Positions 37,323-47,691 of a stretch of DNA of 63,547 bases are shown here, piece by piece. The notes beneath the pieces are model-generated. The model had not been told where the DNA came from. It did not search any database and saw nothing but the letters and a program-made list of their open reading frames with translations. Location: assembly GCF_021404545.1 (NCBI RefSeq), contig NZ_JAAWWD010000011.1, positions 1 to 63,547 on the forward strand, in the 5' to 3' direction. The position numbers and the translations under genes were made by a program. Source of the DNA: Aestuariivita sp. GTDB lineage: Bacteria > Pseudomonadota > Alphaproteobacteria > Rhodobacterales > Rhodobacteraceae. Each line of letters starts with the position of its first letter. Position 1 is the first letter of the stretch.

Positions 37323-38339
37323 CTAAAAGGCGTCCTCGAATTTCTTGGCCAGGTCCTCGATATTGTCGGGCGGCCAATCTTCGACGTCCATGCCCAGATG
37401 CAGGCCCATACCCGAGAGGACTTCCTTGATCTCGTTGAGGGATTTGCGGCCAAAGTTCGGCGTGCGCAGCATCTCGGCTTCGGTCTTCTGGATCAGATCG
37501 CCAATATAGACGATGTTGTCGTTCTTGAGGCAGTTGGCAGAGCGGACCGACAGTTCCAGCTCGTCCACTTTTTTCAAGAGCAGCGGGTTAAACTCGAGCC
37601 CGTCATCCTCATCCTGACGGCCGGCGGCTTCGGGCTCGTCGAAGTTCACAAAGATCGACAGCTGATCCTGAAGGATACGCGCGGCAAAGGCGACGGCATC
37701 ATCCGGCGTGATCGAGCCGTCGGTGGTGATCTTCATCGTCAGCTTGTCATAGTCCAGCACCTGTCCCTCACGGGTGGGCTGCACGTCATAGCTGACCTTG
37801 GTCACGGGGCTGTAGATCGCGTCGATCGGGATCAGGCCGATGGGGGCATCCTCGGGCTTGTTCTTATCGGCCGAGACATAACCTTTTCCGGTGTTGACGG
37901 TCAGTTCCATATACACCTCGGCTCCGTCGTCGAGGTGGCAGATCACGTGATCCTTGTTCAGGATCTCGATGCCCGCGGATTCGCTGATATCGCCCGCTGT
38001 CACGACCGCCGGCCCCTTGGCATTGATCGAGACGCGCTTGGGGCCTTCGACCTCCATGCGGATACGCACGCCTTTGAGGTTGAGGATGATGTCGGTCACG
38101 TCCTCGCGCACACCGGCCACAGACGAGAATTCGTGCAGCACATTGTCGATCTGGACGGATGTGATGGCGGCGCCCTGAAGGCTCGACATCAGGACCCGGC
38201 GCAGCGCATTGCCGAGCGTCAGACCAAAGCCACGCTCCAGCGGTTCTGCGACGACTGTGGCGGTTTGTGCGGGGTTCTTGCCAGGCTTGACGTCAAGCTG
38301 GGTGGGTTTGATCAATTCAGCCCAATTTTTATGGATCAT
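37323..38339 (-). CDS. rpoA: RNA polymerase alpha subunit
   Basis: 338 residues, the standard length. The N-terminal assembly domain has [22 protein letters not shown] near residue 36, and the C-terminal domain, which binds UP elements and activators, has [12 protein letters not shown] near 260. The start at 38339 (MIHKNWAE) has GGAGG eight bases upstream. Located in the usual place between rpsK and rplQ; rpsD is elsewhere in this genome. Confidence 0.98.
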   Translation of the reverse strand: MIHKNWAELIKPTQLDVKPGKNPAQTATVVAEPLERGFGLTLGNALRRVLMSSLQGAAITSVQIDNVLHEFSSVAGVREDVTDIILNLKGVRIRMEVEGPKRVSINAKGPAVVTAGDISESAGIEILNKDHVICHLDDGAEVYMELTVNTGKGYVSADKNKPEDAPIGLIPIDAIYSPVTKVSYDVQPTREGQVLDYDKLTMKITTDGSITPDDAVAFAARILQDQLSIFVNFDEPEAAGRQDEDDGLEFNPLLLKKVDELELSVRSANCLKNDNIVYIGDLIQKTEAEMLRTPNFGRKSLNEIKEVLSGMGLHLGMDVEDWPPDNIEDLAKKFEDAF

Positions 38340-38405
38340 GTAGAGCCTCCATTCCTGCCTTGTCCCCATGTCCGGTAAGGATCAAGACTCCCGAGGTTTC
38401 AAAAA

Positions 38406-38442
38406 CGCGGACTGGGGCCGTGAAGTCTCACGCGGCCCCAGT
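38406..38442 (-). terminator. Terminator-like hairpin between rpsK and rpoA
   Basis: ACTGGGGCCG (38411-38420) pairs with CGGCCCCAGT (38433-38442), with an inner GTGA/TCAC extension. On the minus strand the stem is followed by CCGCGTTTTTG, giving a U-run five bases after it. It may attenuate transcription into rpoA. Confidence 0.6.
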
Positions 38443-38455
38443 GAAAAATCTGCCT

Positions 38456-38845
38456 TTAGACGCGGCGGCGTTTGGGTGGGCGGCACCCGTTATGGGCGAT
38501 CGGGGTCACATCACGGATCGAGGTGATGTTGAACCCGACAGCGGCCAAGGCGCGCAACGCGCTTTCCCGGCCCGAGCCAGGGCCCTGTACTTCGACTTCC
38601 AGCGTTTTCACACCATGGTCCTGTGCCTTTTTGCCTGCGTCTTCGGCAGCCAATTGCGCGGCATAGGGGGTCGATTTACGCGAGCCTTTGAAACCCATTG
38701 TGCCGGCAGACGACCACGAAATCGCGTTGCCCTGCACGTCAGAGATCAGGATCTTGGTGTTGTTGAAGGTCGAATTCACATGCGCCACACCGGCGGCGAT
38801 GTTCTTGCGGACCTTTTTCTTTACGCGTGTCTTTTCACGTGCCAT
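38456..38845 (-). CDS. rpsK: 30S ribosomal protein S11
   Basis: Platform protein of the small subunit, 129 residues, with the conserved [34 protein letters not shown] and C-terminal [13 protein letters not shown]. It is 13 bases after rpsM. Confidence 0.98.
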   Translation of the reverse strand: MAREKTRVKKKVRKNIAAGVAHVNSTFNNTKILISDVQGNAISWSSAGTMGFKGSRKSTPYAAQLAAEDAGKKAQDHGVKTLEVEVQGPGSGRESALRALAAVGFNITSIRDVTPIAHNGCRPPKRRRV

Positions 38846-38858
38846 CGGTCAGACCCCC

Positions 38859-39227
38859 TTACTTCTTCTTGCCGGCAATGGCCTTTGCGGGGCCTTTGCG
38901 GGTGCGTGCATTGGTGTGGGTCCGCTGTCCGCGAACGGGCAGGTTCCGGCGATGGCGCAGGCCACGATAGCAGCCCAGGTCCATCAGGCGCTTGATGTTC
39001 ATCTGAACTTCGCGGCGAAGGTCGCCTTCGACGTTGTAATTGGCGTCGATATGTTCGCGGATCGAGAGCACTTCGCTATCGCTCAGCTCATTGACGCGGC
39101 GGGCCTGGTCGATGCCGACCGCCTCGCAGATGGCGCGCGCCGAAGTGTTGCCGATTCCGGTGATATAGGTGAGGGCGATCGGGACCCGCTTTGCAGTGGG
39201 GATGTTGACGCCGGCAATACGTGCCAC
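38859..39227 (-). CDS. rpsM: 30S ribosomal protein S13
   Basis: Head protein contacting tRNA and L5, 122 residues, starting [15 protein letters not shown] with the [22 protein letters not shown] signature near residue 90. First gene of the alpha operon portion, behind its own predicted promoter. Confidence 0.98.
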   Translation of the reverse strand: MARIAGVNIPTAKRVPIALTYITGIGNTSARAICEAVGIDQARRVNELSDSEVLSIREHIDANYNVEGDLRREVQMNIKRLMDLGCYRGLRHRRNLPVRGQRTHTNARTRKGPAKAIAGKKK

Positions 39228-39382
39228 GTGGTCTGTCCTTTCGTCGCGAGCCCGTCATGCCGGGCCCTTTTTTCACAACTATGGCCCGGTGGGCAGACGC
39301 CGCCGGGCCGCGATTTGAGGTAGTCGGCAGAGCATGGGCGCGACCCATCCCCGCATCGTGATTCTCATCTTCGAGATGGCGC

Positions 39383-39411
39383 TATCTATGAGGGATCGTC
39401 TGGCGCGTCAA
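39383..39411 (-). promoter_or_regulatory. Predicted promoter for rpsM-rpsK-rpoA-rplQ
   Basis: On the minus strand, -35 TTGACG (39411-39406) and -10 TAGATA (39388-39383) are separated by exactly 17 bases in the 262-base adk-rpsM gap, about 155 bases before rpsM. This would let the alpha genes be expressed apart from secY-adk. Confidence 0.55.
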
Positions 39412-39489
39412 CCCTTGGCCAACCCATGTCAAGGGTTTTTCCGCGATGCGGTTCAAGACCGGTCCAGAGCCGCGCGAAAACGCCGATGG

Positions 39490-40134
39490 TCAACCGAGTG
39501 CCGCTGCGATTTCGGCCCCGACCTCGTCAATCTCTCCCAACCCATTCACAGAGCTGAGATCGCCCTTTGCATAGTAATACCCGATCAGCGGAGACGTCTG
39601 CTTGTAATACGCCATCAGTCGGATGCGCAGGCTGTCTTCGTTGTCATCCGCGCGGCGGGTGAATTCGGTGCCGCCGCAATTGCTGCATGTGCCGTCCGCC
39701 GGGATTGGTTTGGTGAGGTCGTTATAGACCTCGCCGCACGCAGCACAGGTCGACCGTGCCGTGATGCGGGAGACAAGAGCCTCATCATCGACGCGCATTT
39801 CGATGACAGCATCCAGCGTCTCGTTCAGCTCGCTCAGCAAGTTACCCAAAGCGTCGGCCTGGGCCAGCGTGCGGGGAAACCCGTCAAAGATGTAACCGCC
39901 ACCGTTTTCCCCGCTGGTCAGCCTTTCCCGGATCAGGCCGATGACGATCTCGTCGGTGACGAGATTACCGCGATCCATAACATCGGCCACGATCTTGCCC
40001 ATCTCTGTTCCGCTGGTCCGCGCCTCGCGCAGCATGTCCCCGGTAGAGAGCTGGACCATGTTGCGATCTTCAACCAGGCGACGCGCCTGCGTCCCCTTAC
40101 CGGCCCCCGGGGGCCCAAGCAGAATGATATTCAT
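39490..40134 (-). CDS. adk: Adenylate kinase
   Basis: Interconverts AMP + ATP and 2 ADP. A 214-residue long-lid form: P-loop [10 protein letters not shown] at 7-16, [10 protein letters not shown] near 84, and a lid with four cysteines (CAAC and CSNC) that could hold zinc. Its start overlaps the secY stop by four bases, the usual secY-adk coupling. Confidence 0.97.
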   Translation of the reverse strand: MNIILLGPPGAGKGTQARRLVEDRNMVQLSTGDMLREARTSGTEMGKIVADVMDRGNLVTDEIVIGLIRERLTSGENGGGYIFDGFPRTLAQADALGNLLSELNETLDAVIEMRVDDEALVSRITARSTCAACGEVYNDLTKPIPADGTCSNCGGTEFTRRADDNEDSLRIRLMAYYKQTSPLIGYYYAKGDLSSVNGLGEIDEVGAEIAAALG

Positions 40135-41498
40135 CGACGCGACGGGGCCTTCTTGCGTTTCTTGGTGCCGTCACGCTTGCCGCGCAGCTGGCTTTTCTCG
40201 ATCAGGCCCTCGTATTGGTGGGCCAGAAGGTGGCTTTGGACCTGCTGGATCGTGTCCATGGTCACCGAGACCACAATCAGGACAGAGGTGCCGCCAAAGA
40301 AGAACGGGATGCCCAGTTCGGCGCGCACAATCTCGGGCAGAACACAGACCAGCGCCAGATAGGCCGAGCCCAGCACCAGCACGCGGTTGACCACGTATTC
40401 CAGGTATTCAGAGGTTTTCTTGCCAGGTCGGACACCCGGCACAAAGCCGTTCTGCTTTTTCAGATTATCAGCCACGTCATCGGGTTTGAACGACACGTTG
40501 AAAGTGTAGAAATAGGTGAAAAAGACGATCATCGCCGCAAAGAACAAGAGATAGAGCGGCTGCCCCGGCCCGAAATAGGCCAGGAGCGTCGACATGATCG
40601 GCCCTGAGCTGTCGCCCGAGAACGTCGAGATCGTGATCGGCAACAACAGCAGCGATGAAGCAAAGATCGCCGGGATCACCGAAGCCGGGTTCACCTTGAC
40701 CGGCAGATGCGAGGACCCGCCGTCATAGACCTTCATGCCCACCTGACGACGCGGATACTGGATATGGATCTTGCGCAACGCGCGCTCCATGAAGACCACA
40801 AAGGTAATCGCGATAACGACCATCAGGATCACGCCGATGATGACTGCGGGGCTCAGCGCGCCGGAGCGGCCGGAGGCCAGGAACTGCGCCAGCGAAGAAG
40901 GCAGTTCCGCGATAATCCCGACGAAGATGATCAGCGAGATCCCGTTACCGACGCCGCGCGCGGTGATCTGTTCGCCCAGCCACATCAGGAACATTGTGCC
41001 GCCGACCAGCGTGATCATGCACGACAGACGGAAATAGAGGCCCGGATCGGTCGCCAGATCCCCCGCTTCCAACGAGACGGCCAGGCCATAGGCCTGAACC
41101 GTGGCGAGCGCCACCGTGCCATAACGGGTGTATTGGTTCAGTTTCTTGCGGCCCTGCTCGCCTTCTTTTTTGAGCTGCTCCAGCGCCGGGACCATGGCCG
41201 CCAGAAGCTGCACGATGATCGAGGCCGAGATATAGGGCATGATCCCCAGTGCAAAGATACCCATCCGGCCCAGCGCGCCGCCGGTGAACATTGACACCAT
41301 TCCGCCGATGCCCTGGCCCGCCTGCTCCATGAATTCCTGAAGCGCCAGACCGTCGATGCCGGGCACCGGTATAAAGGTGCCGAGGCGATAGACAATCAAA
41401 AGGCCCAAGGTGAACAGGATGCGATTGCGCAGGTCGGTGGCTTTGCCCAGGGCCGACCAGCTTGTATTCGCGGCCATTTGTTCGGCGGCTGATACCAT
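40131..41498 (-). CDS. secY: Protein translocase subunit SecY
   Basis: Main channel of the Sec translocon, 455 residues, ten predicted transmembrane helices, with the plug-region [17 protein letters not shown] and the cytoplasmic motif [14 protein letters not shown] basic C-terminal tail ([17 protein letters not shown]) ends the protein. It lies 111 bases after rplO. Confidence 0.97.
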   Translation of the reverse strand: MVSAAEQMAANTSWSALGKATDLRNRILFTLGLLIVYRLGTFIPVPGIDGLALQEFMEQAGQGIGGMVSMFTGGALGRMGIFALGIMPYISASIIVQLLAAMVPALEQLKKEGEQGRKKLNQYTRYGTVALATVQAYGLAVSLEAGDLATDPGLYFRLSCMITLVGGTMFLMWLGEQITARGVGNGISLIIFVGIIAELPSSLAQFLASGRSGALSPAVIIGVILMVVIAITFVVFMERALRKIHIQYPRRQVGMKVYDGGSSHLPVKVNPASVIPAIFASSLLLLPITISTFSGDSSGPIMSTLLAYFGPGQPLYLLFFAAMIVFFTYFYTFNVSFKPDDVADNLKKQNGFVPGVRPGKKTSEYLEYVVNRVLVLGSAYLALVCVLPEIVRAELGIPFFFGGTSVLIVVSVTMDTIQQVQSHLLAHQYEGLIEKSQLRGKRDGTKKRKKAPSRR

Positions 41499-41609
41499 GA
41501 AAGAGGTCTCTCTTATGCGAACGCCGCCCAGAGCCGTTTTCCGGCACGGGCGGCGACAATGGAAAACTTAACTGCTTATGTAGGCGGCGGGGCCGCCGCT
41601 CACAAGCTG

Positions 41610-42083
41610 TTACTCGGCCGCAGCCGCGTTTGTTACCGTCAGTGAGCCGCCCGCTTTTTCCACCGCGTCGATCGCGGATTTCGAAGCGCCGGTCACCTCA
41701 AGGGTCAGCTTGGCCGACAGATCGCCCTTGGCCAGAACCCGGATCCCGTCAAGCTTGCGGCGCACCAGGCCGCTTTCGATCAGCGTATCTTCGGTGATCG
41801 GCGCCGAGGCATCGAGTTTCTTGGCGTCGACGAATTTCTGGATAAGGCCCAGATTCACAACGGCAAATGCCTTGCGGTTCGGCTTGTTAAAGCCACGCTT
41901 GGGCAGCCGTTGGTAGAGCGGCATCTGCCCGCCTTCATACCCGTTGATCGCCACGCCTGAGCGGGATTTCTGACCCTTGATACCACGGCCACCGGTTTTA
42001 CCCATGCCCGAGCCGGGACCACGGCCAACGCGCTTGCGTTTCTTGGTGGCGCCGGGATTGTCGCTCAGTTCATTCAGTTTCAT
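41610..42083 (-). CDS. rplO: 50S ribosomal protein L15
   Basis: 157 residues beginning [22 protein letters not shown], the normal L15 N-terminus, with the Gly-rich RNA-binding segment [20 protein letters not shown]. The long open frame upstream of 42083 is not coding. In most bacteria it directly follows rpmD; here 7.7 kb intervenes, so it must be served by a promoter in 42084-42596. Confidence 0.97.
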   Translation of the reverse strand: MKLNELSDNPGATKKRKRVGRGPGSGMGKTGGRGIKGQKSRSGVAINGYEGGQMPLYQRLPKRGFNKPNRKAFAVVNLGLIQKFVDAKKLDASAPITEDTLIESGLVRRKLDGIRVLAKGDLSAKLTLEVTGASKSAIDAVEKAGGSLTVTNAAAAE

Positions 42084-42596
42084 ATCGCTTCTCCTTTGCC
42101 GGATGTGGCCCCCGAAGCGCAATGGGCCAACCACGGCTTTTCCTGGTTTCAGACTCAGTGGCCGGAACGCCACCGGGGGCGTATAGACGGGGATGGGGCC
42201 CGGATCAAGAGCCTGGCGCATGAGATCTGCGTCTCCAGGCCGGGCACAGACGGCCTGCGCTTGCGATGGAGCGGCCTTGCATCCCGACATCCGTGCCGTG
42301 CGGTCCGGCAGGGTCGGCATCCGGCAGTGCGCGCCCTTCGACCTTGCCTGCGGCGGCTGGGGCGGATGGGCTCTGGACCGGGGGCGACCCAGAAAGTCCT
42401 TGCAATGCACAGGCGACTCCCTTTCAATTGTCTTACATTTGACACCTGACGACCTTTGATCACCAAAATTTCGCCAGAGCGACGCAAGATCGCTGCGCCA
42501 AATCCTAAGGTCCGCAGGTTCAGTGGTGGCACGCCCTCGGGGTCCATCCTCAAGGCGTGCTTGCAACATAGCGTGCATCAACCGGGAGGACATTTG
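42084..42596. other. Divergent promoter region of rplO and methanethiol oxidase
   Basis: A 513-base region with no supported gene. It must hold the promoters for rplO-secY-adk (minus) and the methanethiol oxidase gene (plus). A TTGACA at 42439-42444 lacks a good -10 box, so no promoter is called. GGGAGGA at 42584-42590 is the ribosome binding site of the plus-strand gene. Confidence 0.55.
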
Positions 42597-43997
42597 ATGA
42601 ACCTAAGACCTGATCCAACATTTCACCCGACGGCCCAGCTTGCCATGCAGGCGCCAGTGGAAAACTATGCCTTTACCGTGATGCTCAGCCCCGACGGGTC
42701 GCAGTCGGACGGAATCGCCGTGGTCGATGTGAACTCCAGTTCCGACACTTATGGGCAGATCGTGCATCAGATAATCGTGCCCTATCAGGGTGATGAGTTT
42801 CATCATTTCGGATGGAATGCCTGTTCCTCGGCGCTTTCGCCGCTGACCGGGCACGCGTTTCTGGAGCGGCGCTATCTGATCGTGCCGGGCATCCGGTCGT
42901 CGCGGATCTACATCATCGACGTCAAGGAGCCGCTGGAGGCCAAGATCCACAAAATCATCGAGCCAGAGGAGGTCTTTGCCAAGACCGGTTATTCGCGGCC
43001 CCATACGATCCATTGCGGGCCAGAGGGGATCTATGTCTCGACCCTCGGCGGGGGCGGCGAGGACGGGACCGATGGCCCTCCGGGTATTTTCATCATGGAT
43101 TGCGAAACCTTTGACATCATCGGTCGCTATGAGATGGATCGCGGCAAGCAGGACAAGCACTACGACTTCTGGTGGAACCTGCCGCAAGATTACATGGTCT
43201 CGTCCGAATGGGGTCTTCCGCCGCAGTTCGAGAACGGCATCGTGGCCGAGGATCTGTTGTCCAACAAATACGGCCATTCGATCCATTTCTGGGACCTGCG
43301 CGCGCGCAAGAATGTCCAGACCATCGATCTGGGCGAGAACCACCAGATGGCGCTGGAGATCCGGCCCGCGCATGATCCGGCCAAGGATTACGGGTTTTGC
43401 GGTGTGGTGGTGGATACCACCAACCTGCAGGGCGCGATCTTTACGTGGTGGCGCGACGACGATGGCAAATGGCAGGCCAAAAAGACGATCACCATCGATC
43501 CCCGCCCCGAGGATCCCGAAAACCTGCCGGAGCTTCTCAAAGGGTTCGGCGCAGTGCCGCCCCTGGTCACCGATATCGACCTGAGCCTGGATGACAAATA
43601 CCTTTACGTCGCCTGCTGGGGCATGGGGGAGATGCATCAATACGACGTTTCCGATCCGATGAACCCGGTTCTGGCGGGCAAGGTCGAGCTGGGCGGCATC
43701 GCGCGCGGCACCAAGCATCCCAATGGCCAGCCCTTTGCCTTTGGCCCGCAGATGGTCGAGATCAGCCGCGATGGCAAACGCGTCTACTGGACCAACTCGC
43801 TGTATTCGACTTGGGACGACCAGTTCTATCCCGATGATGAGGGCGGTCAGATGGTCATGGCCAATGTGGGCGAAAACGGTGGGCTGACGCTGGATCCCGA
43901 TTTCTATGTGGCCTTCCCCAAGGGTCTCAGATCGCATCAGATCCGGCTGGAGGGGGGCGACTGTTCGACCGACAGTTTCTGCTATCCCAACGTGTGA
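42597..43997 (+). CDS. mtoX: Methanethiol oxidase (SBP56/selenium-binding protein family)
   Basis: 466 residues of the SBP56 family, whose bacterial members oxidise methanethiol to formaldehyde, sulfide and peroxide with copper. Conserved parts include [13 protein letters not shown] near residue 78 (position of the reactive Cys of SELENBP1), [43 protein letters not shown] and the C-terminal GGDCSTDSF. No signal peptide is evident. A strong SD precedes ATG 42597. In roseobacters methanethiol arises from DMSP demethylation. Function is inferred from family. Confidence 0.85.
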   Translation: MNLRPDPTFHPTAQLAMQAPVENYAFTVMLSPDGSQSDGIAVVDVNSSSDTYGQIVHQIIVPYQGDEFHHFGWNACSSALSPLTGHAFLERRYLIVPGIRSSRIYIIDVKEPLEAKIHKIIEPEEVFAKTGYSRPHTIHCGPEGIYVSTLGGGGEDGTDGPPGIFIMDCETFDIIGRYEMDRGKQDKHYDFWWNLPQDYMVSSEWGLPPQFENGIVAEDLLSNKYGHSIHFWDLRARKNVQTIDLGENHQMALEIRPAHDPAKDYGFCGVVVDTTNLQGAIFTWWRDDDGKWQAKKTITIDPRPEDPENLPELLKGFGAVPPLVTDIDLSLDDKYLYVACWGMGEMHQYDVSDPMNPVLAGKVELGGIARGTKHPNGQPFAFGPQMVEISRDGKRVYWTNSLYSTWDDQFYPDDEGGQMVMANVGENGGLTLDPDFYVAFPKGLRSHQIRLEGGDCSTDSFCYPNV

Positions 43998-44000
43998 TCC

Positions 44001-44669
44001 TTGACCGATCCGACATCGGTGATGGCCCTTTGGGGGGCCGTCATCGTTTCTGGCATCTATCACGGGGTGAACCCCGGCATGGGCTGGCCGCTGGCGGTTT
44101 CGGCCGCGCTCTTTGAGCAAAGGGCCGCGGCCCTGCCCCGCGCGCTGGCGATGCTCGCCGGTGGGCATTTTCTGGCGATGACGGCGATCCTGCTGCCGTT
44201 CACAGTGATGCTGACCCTTGTGGAATGGGAGGCGCAGATCCGCATAGGTGCGGGTCTGCTGGTGATCGCGCTTGGCATCTATCTGCTGATCAACCGCCGC
44301 CACCCTCGGTTTCTGGCGCGGGTGAAGCCCACACGGCTGGCACTCTGGTCATTTCTGGCGGCGATCGCACATGGTGCGGGTCTGATGCTGGTGCCGATCT
44401 ATCTGGGCATCTGCAATTACGCCGAACTGGATCGCGGCCATGCCGCGGCTGGCGTTCTGATGGGCACGAATTACGGGCTGGCCTTTGTGGTGGCCTTTGC
44501 CCATACCGCAGCGATGATGCTGGCAGGCGGTGCGCTGGCGCTGGGGATGTATCTGTGGCTGGGGCTGAAATTCCTGTCACGCAGCTGGTTCAATCTCGAT
44601 GTGGTCTGGGCGCTAAGCCTCGTTCTGGTAGGCGTTGTCGCGGTCATAAGCGGGCATGGTGCCGCGTGA
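44001..44669 (+). CDS. Polytopic membrane protein next to mtoX (NicO/RcnA-like appearance)
   Basis: A 222-residue protein with about six hydrophobic helices. The first helix contains GIYHGVNPGMGWPLAVS, which resembles the HGLEPGH-type motif of NicO/RcnA metal transporters; later GGHFLAM and AIAHGAGLMLVP carry further His residues in membrane. It starts (TTG 44001, or ATG 44022) three bases after the mtoX stop, so the two are co-expressed. A role in copper delivery or release is a guess from context. Confidence 0.7.
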   Translation: MTDPTSVMALWGAVIVSGIYHGVNPGMGWPLAVSAALFEQRAAALPRALAMLAGGHFLAMTAILLPFTVMLTLVEWEAQIRIGAGLLVIALGIYLLINRRHPRFLARVKPTRLALWSFLAAIAHGAGLMLVPIYLGICNYAELDRGHAAAGVLMGTNYGLAFVVAFAHTAAMMLAGGALALGMYLWLGLKFLSRSWFNLDVVWALSLVLVGVVAVISGHGAA

Positions 44670-44714
44670 GGCCAAGCCGTTGATCTGATCGGGTCTTGAT
44701 GTCAGTCTGGGCAG

Positions 44715-45440
44715 ATGAACGCCCTGGCCCCCTTGACCCTGGCGCTGAGCCTTGCGGCCTCTGCCACGCATCTTGCGGCGGCGCCGGGCTGTGCGGCGGA
44801 TGCGATGCTGGTCTTTGACGGATCGGCCTCGATGGACGAGTTGGGTTTCGACATTCAGGAAGCGACGCGGATTGTCGAGGCACGGCAGGCTGTGCGTGAG
44901 GCAATGCCCGACATCACGCCCTATCGTCGGGTCGGACTGTTGGTCTATGGGCCCGGTCCGCTTGATGCGTGCAGCAATATCGATCTGCGCTTTGGCCCGA
45001 TTGCGGATGCGGCAACACCGATCATCGACGCGGTCGAAGCGCTGGATCCGCGCGGACTGACACCCTTGGCCGCGTCGGTGCGACAAGCAGCGGAGGCGCT
45101 GGCGTACCGCTCGGCTCCGGGCATCGTCGTGCTGGTCACCGACGGCAACGAGACCTGTGGCGGAAGGCCCTGTGCCCTGGGCGATGCCCTGGCCCGGGAG
45201 GCGGCGGATCTTACAGTTCATGTGATCGGTTTCAAGGTGGTGGTTGATTTCTTTAGCTGGGACAATCCCGAGCAGCAGACCTATGAGGATGGCAAGACGG
45301 TGGCGAAATGCCTGGCCGACAGGACGGGCGGCCTGTTTGTGTCGACCGAAACGGTGGGAGAACTGGCCGATGCATTGCGCACGACATTGGGATGTGCGTT
45401 GATCGGACGGGTCAAGGACGAAGCCACCGCGCGGGGCTGA
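44715..45440 (+). CDS. Secreted von Willebrand factor A domain protein
   Basis: 241 residues with a signal peptide (1-23) and a VWA domain with the MIDAS motif DGSAS at about 36-40, Thr in RGLTPLAAS and Asp in VTDGNET. Cys residues suggest disulfides in the periplasm (ETCGGRPC). VWA domains bind partners through a metal ion; partner unknown. It lies 45 bases after the membrane protein gene. Confidence 0.82.
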   Translation: MNALAPLTLALSLAASATHLAAAPGCAADAMLVFDGSASMDELGFDIQEATRIVEARQAVREAMPDITPYRRVGLLVYGPGPLDACSNIDLRFGPIADAATPIIDAVEALDPRGLTPLAASVRQAAEALAYRSAPGIVVLVTDGNETCGGRPCALGDALAREAADLTVHVIGFKVVVDFFSWDNPEQQTYEDGKTVAKCLADRTGGLFVSTETVGELADALRTTLGCALIGRVKDEATARG

Positions 45441-45453
45441 TGCCGACAGGGCC

Positions 45454-45518
45454 GGCGGGACAAGTCCCGCCCTACGCGCTGCGGGTGGACCACGGTGTAG
45501 GGCGGGATTTATCCCGCC
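45454..45518. repeat. REP-like pair, locus B
   Basis: GGCGGGACAAGTCCCGCCCTACG (45454-45476) and the inverted partner GTAGGGCGGGATTTATCCCGCC (45497-45518, two changes at the centre). The right unit contains the TAA stop codon of the isomerase gene read on the minus strand, so the element forms its last codons. Confidence 0.8.
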
Positions 45519-46150
45519 TCTGGCGCAACAGTGGGATTTGCCCAGCGGGTAGGCCCAAAGGGCTGAGCCAGCGCCCGCTCCACCATTTCCAGCCGGTCCT
45601 GCCCGTAGAACACGTCGCCGTCCACGACATAGCTGGGCGAGCCGAAAAGCCCCGAACGGATCGCCTCCTCGGTATTGGCGCGATGCGCCTCTTGGGTTTC
45701 CGGCGCCTCGGCGATCGCGACCAGGATCTCGGGATCCAGCCCCGCCTCGACGATCAGGCTTCGCAAGGTAGCTTGATCCGACAGATCCGCGTCATCGCGC
45801 CAATGCGCGCGCAGGATTGAAAGAGACAGCGCATCCGCCGTCGGCCCCGCCGCCATGATCACCCGGTTGGCCAGATCGTATGGCGCATCGTGATAGGTGG
45901 GGCGAAACCGTATGATCGGCACGTCGCGCCACTCGGCCCACCGTTCGATCTCGCGGCCAAAAAAGTAATCCACATGCGCCTGCGAGCGCCCCGCAAAGGG
46001 CAGACCGCCCGCCGCCTCCATCACCGGGCTCAGCAGCATCGGGCGGTGGACCAGTTCGGCTCCTTGTGCCGCACAGATCTCATAAAGCCGCCGTGCACCG
46101 AGATAGGCAAAGGCCGAATGTGCGGAATAGAAATAGTCGATCCGCGCCAT
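45509..46150 (-). CDS. 2-hydroxychromene-2-carboxylate isomerase family (DsbA-like fold)
   Basis: A 213-residue kappa-GST/DsbA-fold protein. The active-site region YFYSAHSAFAYLG has Ser in place of the DsbA Cys, as in glutathione-dependent HCCA isomerases of aromatic degradation; GSPSYVVDGDVFYGQDRLEMVE is the cis-Pro region. Its ATG shares one base with the P450 stop, so it is coupled to it. No other naphthalene-type pathway gene is near. The last three codons and stop lie in a REP unit. Confidence 0.87.
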   Translation of the reverse strand: MARIDYFYSAHSAFAYLGARRLYEICAAQGAELVHRPMLLSPVMEAAGGLPFAGRSQAHVDYFFGREIERWAEWRDVPIIRFRPTYHDAPYDLANRVIMAAGPTADALSLSILRAHWRDDADLSDQATLRSLIVEAGLDPEILVAIAEAPETQEAHRANTEEAIRSGLFGSPSYVVDGDVFYGQDRLEMVERALAQPFGPTRWANPTVAPEAG

Positions 46151-47358
46151 CAATTGACCTTGACCGGCAGCGAGGAATACCCGCGAAACCGCGCCAGCGG
46201 CATGATCTCGGCCGGGCCGTTGGCCGCCAGCTTGGGAAAGCGTTTGACGAACCGACCCAGCGCGATGCGCCCCTCGACCCGCGCCAGGCTGGCACCCAGA
46301 CACACATGGATGCCGGTGATAAAGGCGATGTGCTTGTTCGGCTTGCGGGTGATATCGACCCTGTCGGGATCCACAAACACCTCCGGATCGCGATTGGCAC
46401 CCCCGATGGAGGTGTGGATGTACGTGCCCTTGGGGATCGTGCCCGATGGCAGGGCGATATCCTCGCCCGCCAGACGATTGCCGATCTGAAGCGGGCTTTG
46501 TACGCGCAGAAACTCCTCGACCGCGGTGGTGATCAGGTCCGGATCCTCCAGCAGCATGCGATGCTGGTCGGGATTGTCGAGCAGGATCGCGACGGAGTTG
46601 CCAACCAGACTAGTCGTCGTCTCATGCCCAGCATTGAGCAGAAAGATGCAGTTCTGCACCAGCTCCTCCTGGGTCAGGCGGCGGCCGTCATGTTCACCGA
46701 AAATCAGCGCGTCGAGCACTTCGCCCTGGGCCGCACCATCGGGATTGCGGCGGCGATGATCAATCAGATCGGTGAGGATCTCGGAAAATTCCGTGACCGC
46801 TGCATTCCCTGCCTCAATCCGGTCGCGCGGCACCACCGGGTCGAGAGCACCGAGAATCGCCAGCGAGAAACCACGCAGCATGGTGCGGTAATCTTCGGGA
46901 ATGCCCAGCATGAACGAGATAATCTCAGTCGGCAGGATCATCCCGAAATCGGGGATCAGGTCCAGTTCACCCTTCTCTTCGACCTGATCCAGAAGACGGT
47001 CGACGATCCCTTCGATCCGCTTTTCCATCTCCGCCAGCTTGCGCGGCGTAAAGGCCCCCGCGATCAGCTTGCGCACCACAGTATGATAAGGCGGATCGTT
47101 AAAGATCAGCGAAGTTGTGTGATGCGTATGCAGAGGGCATTGGCCGAATTTCTTGCCGAACTCTTCGGTCTTGTCAGAGAGCATATCGCGCGACTGATAA
47201 ACCTTGAGACAATCGGCATGGCGCGTAAGATAGACCGATCCATCGGCATTCCGGTGAACGGGGCTGTTGGCGCGCAGCCAGTGCAGCGTCGGATGCGGAT
47301 CCGCGATGAAATCTCGACCGATCGCGTTGAGATCGAAGTGTTCCATGTCGGTAAGCAT
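46150..47358 (-). CDS. Cytochrome P450
   Basis: 402-residue soluble bacterial P450. I-helix AGHETTTSLV near residue 247, ExxR in EEFLRV, and the haem loop FITGIHVCLGASLAR near residue 345 with the Cys thiolate are all intact. No ferredoxin or reductase gene is adjacent. The start at 47358 has GGAGGAA eight bases upstream. It is paired with the HCCA isomerase gene, which suggests action on an aromatic or cyclic compound (inference). Confidence 0.92.
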   Translation of the reverse strand: MLTDMEHFDLNAIGRDFIADPHPTLHWLRANSPVHRNADGSVYLTRHADCLKVYQSRDMLSDKTEEFGKKFGQCPLHTHHTTSLIFNDPPYHTVVRKLIAGAFTPRKLAEMEKRIEGIVDRLLDQVEEKGELDLIPDFGMILPTEIISFMLGIPEDYRTMLRGFSLAILGALDPVVPRDRIEAGNAAVTEFSEILTDLIDHRRRNPDGAAQGEVLDALIFGEHDGRRLTQEELVQNCIFLLNAGHETTTSLVGNSVAILLDNPDQHRMLLEDPDLITTAVEEFLRVQSPLQIGNRLAGEDIALPSGTIPKGTYIHTSIGGANRDPEVFVDPDRVDITRKPNKHIAFITGIHVCLGASLARVEGRIALGRFVKRFPKLAANGPAEIMPLARFRGYSSLPVKVN

Positions 47359-47691
47359 GCTTATTATTCCTCCCGCCCGCACTGTGCCTCCCTTGTAAGG
47401 CACAGGCAAGGGAATTTCCCGCGCTGTTGACTTTATCCACAAACCCTCCCATATGCCCCACAGTACCGGTGCTGCCGCGTGAGCAGCCAGCGCAATGCGC
47501 GCGTAACCGGTCCGTTACATTCCCAAATGGTTCCCAATTCACGCGGGGGTCCGGCGCCTTGACGGGTTTCATGGCAATGCGGTCATGACCCAGAGCGAGG
47601 CGCACCCACCAGCGACACCGGCGCGCAACGCGCCGGGACAACCGCTTTGTTGCGGGGCATCTGCGCCGCCGATACATAAGGATATCCGATC
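47359..47691. other. Divergent promoter region of P450 and helicase
   Basis: A 333-base region without a gene. TTGACT (47427-47432) followed after 17 bases by CATATG is a possible weak plus-strand promoter for the helicase. A single DnaA-box-like TTATCCACA overlaps it at 47433-47441 and is considered chance. Confidence 0.4.

Noticed and set aside
39248-39273. Plus-strand hairpin GCCCG...CCGGGC followed by TTTTTT near rpsM
   Set aside because: No plus-strand gene precedes it, and on the minus strand it has no U-tail. Treated as chance within the adk-rpsM leader.
47433-47441. DnaA-box-like TTATCCACA
   Set aside because: A single copy in a promoter region, with no further boxes, AT-rich unwinding element or dnaA/parAB gene nearby. 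Not an origin.
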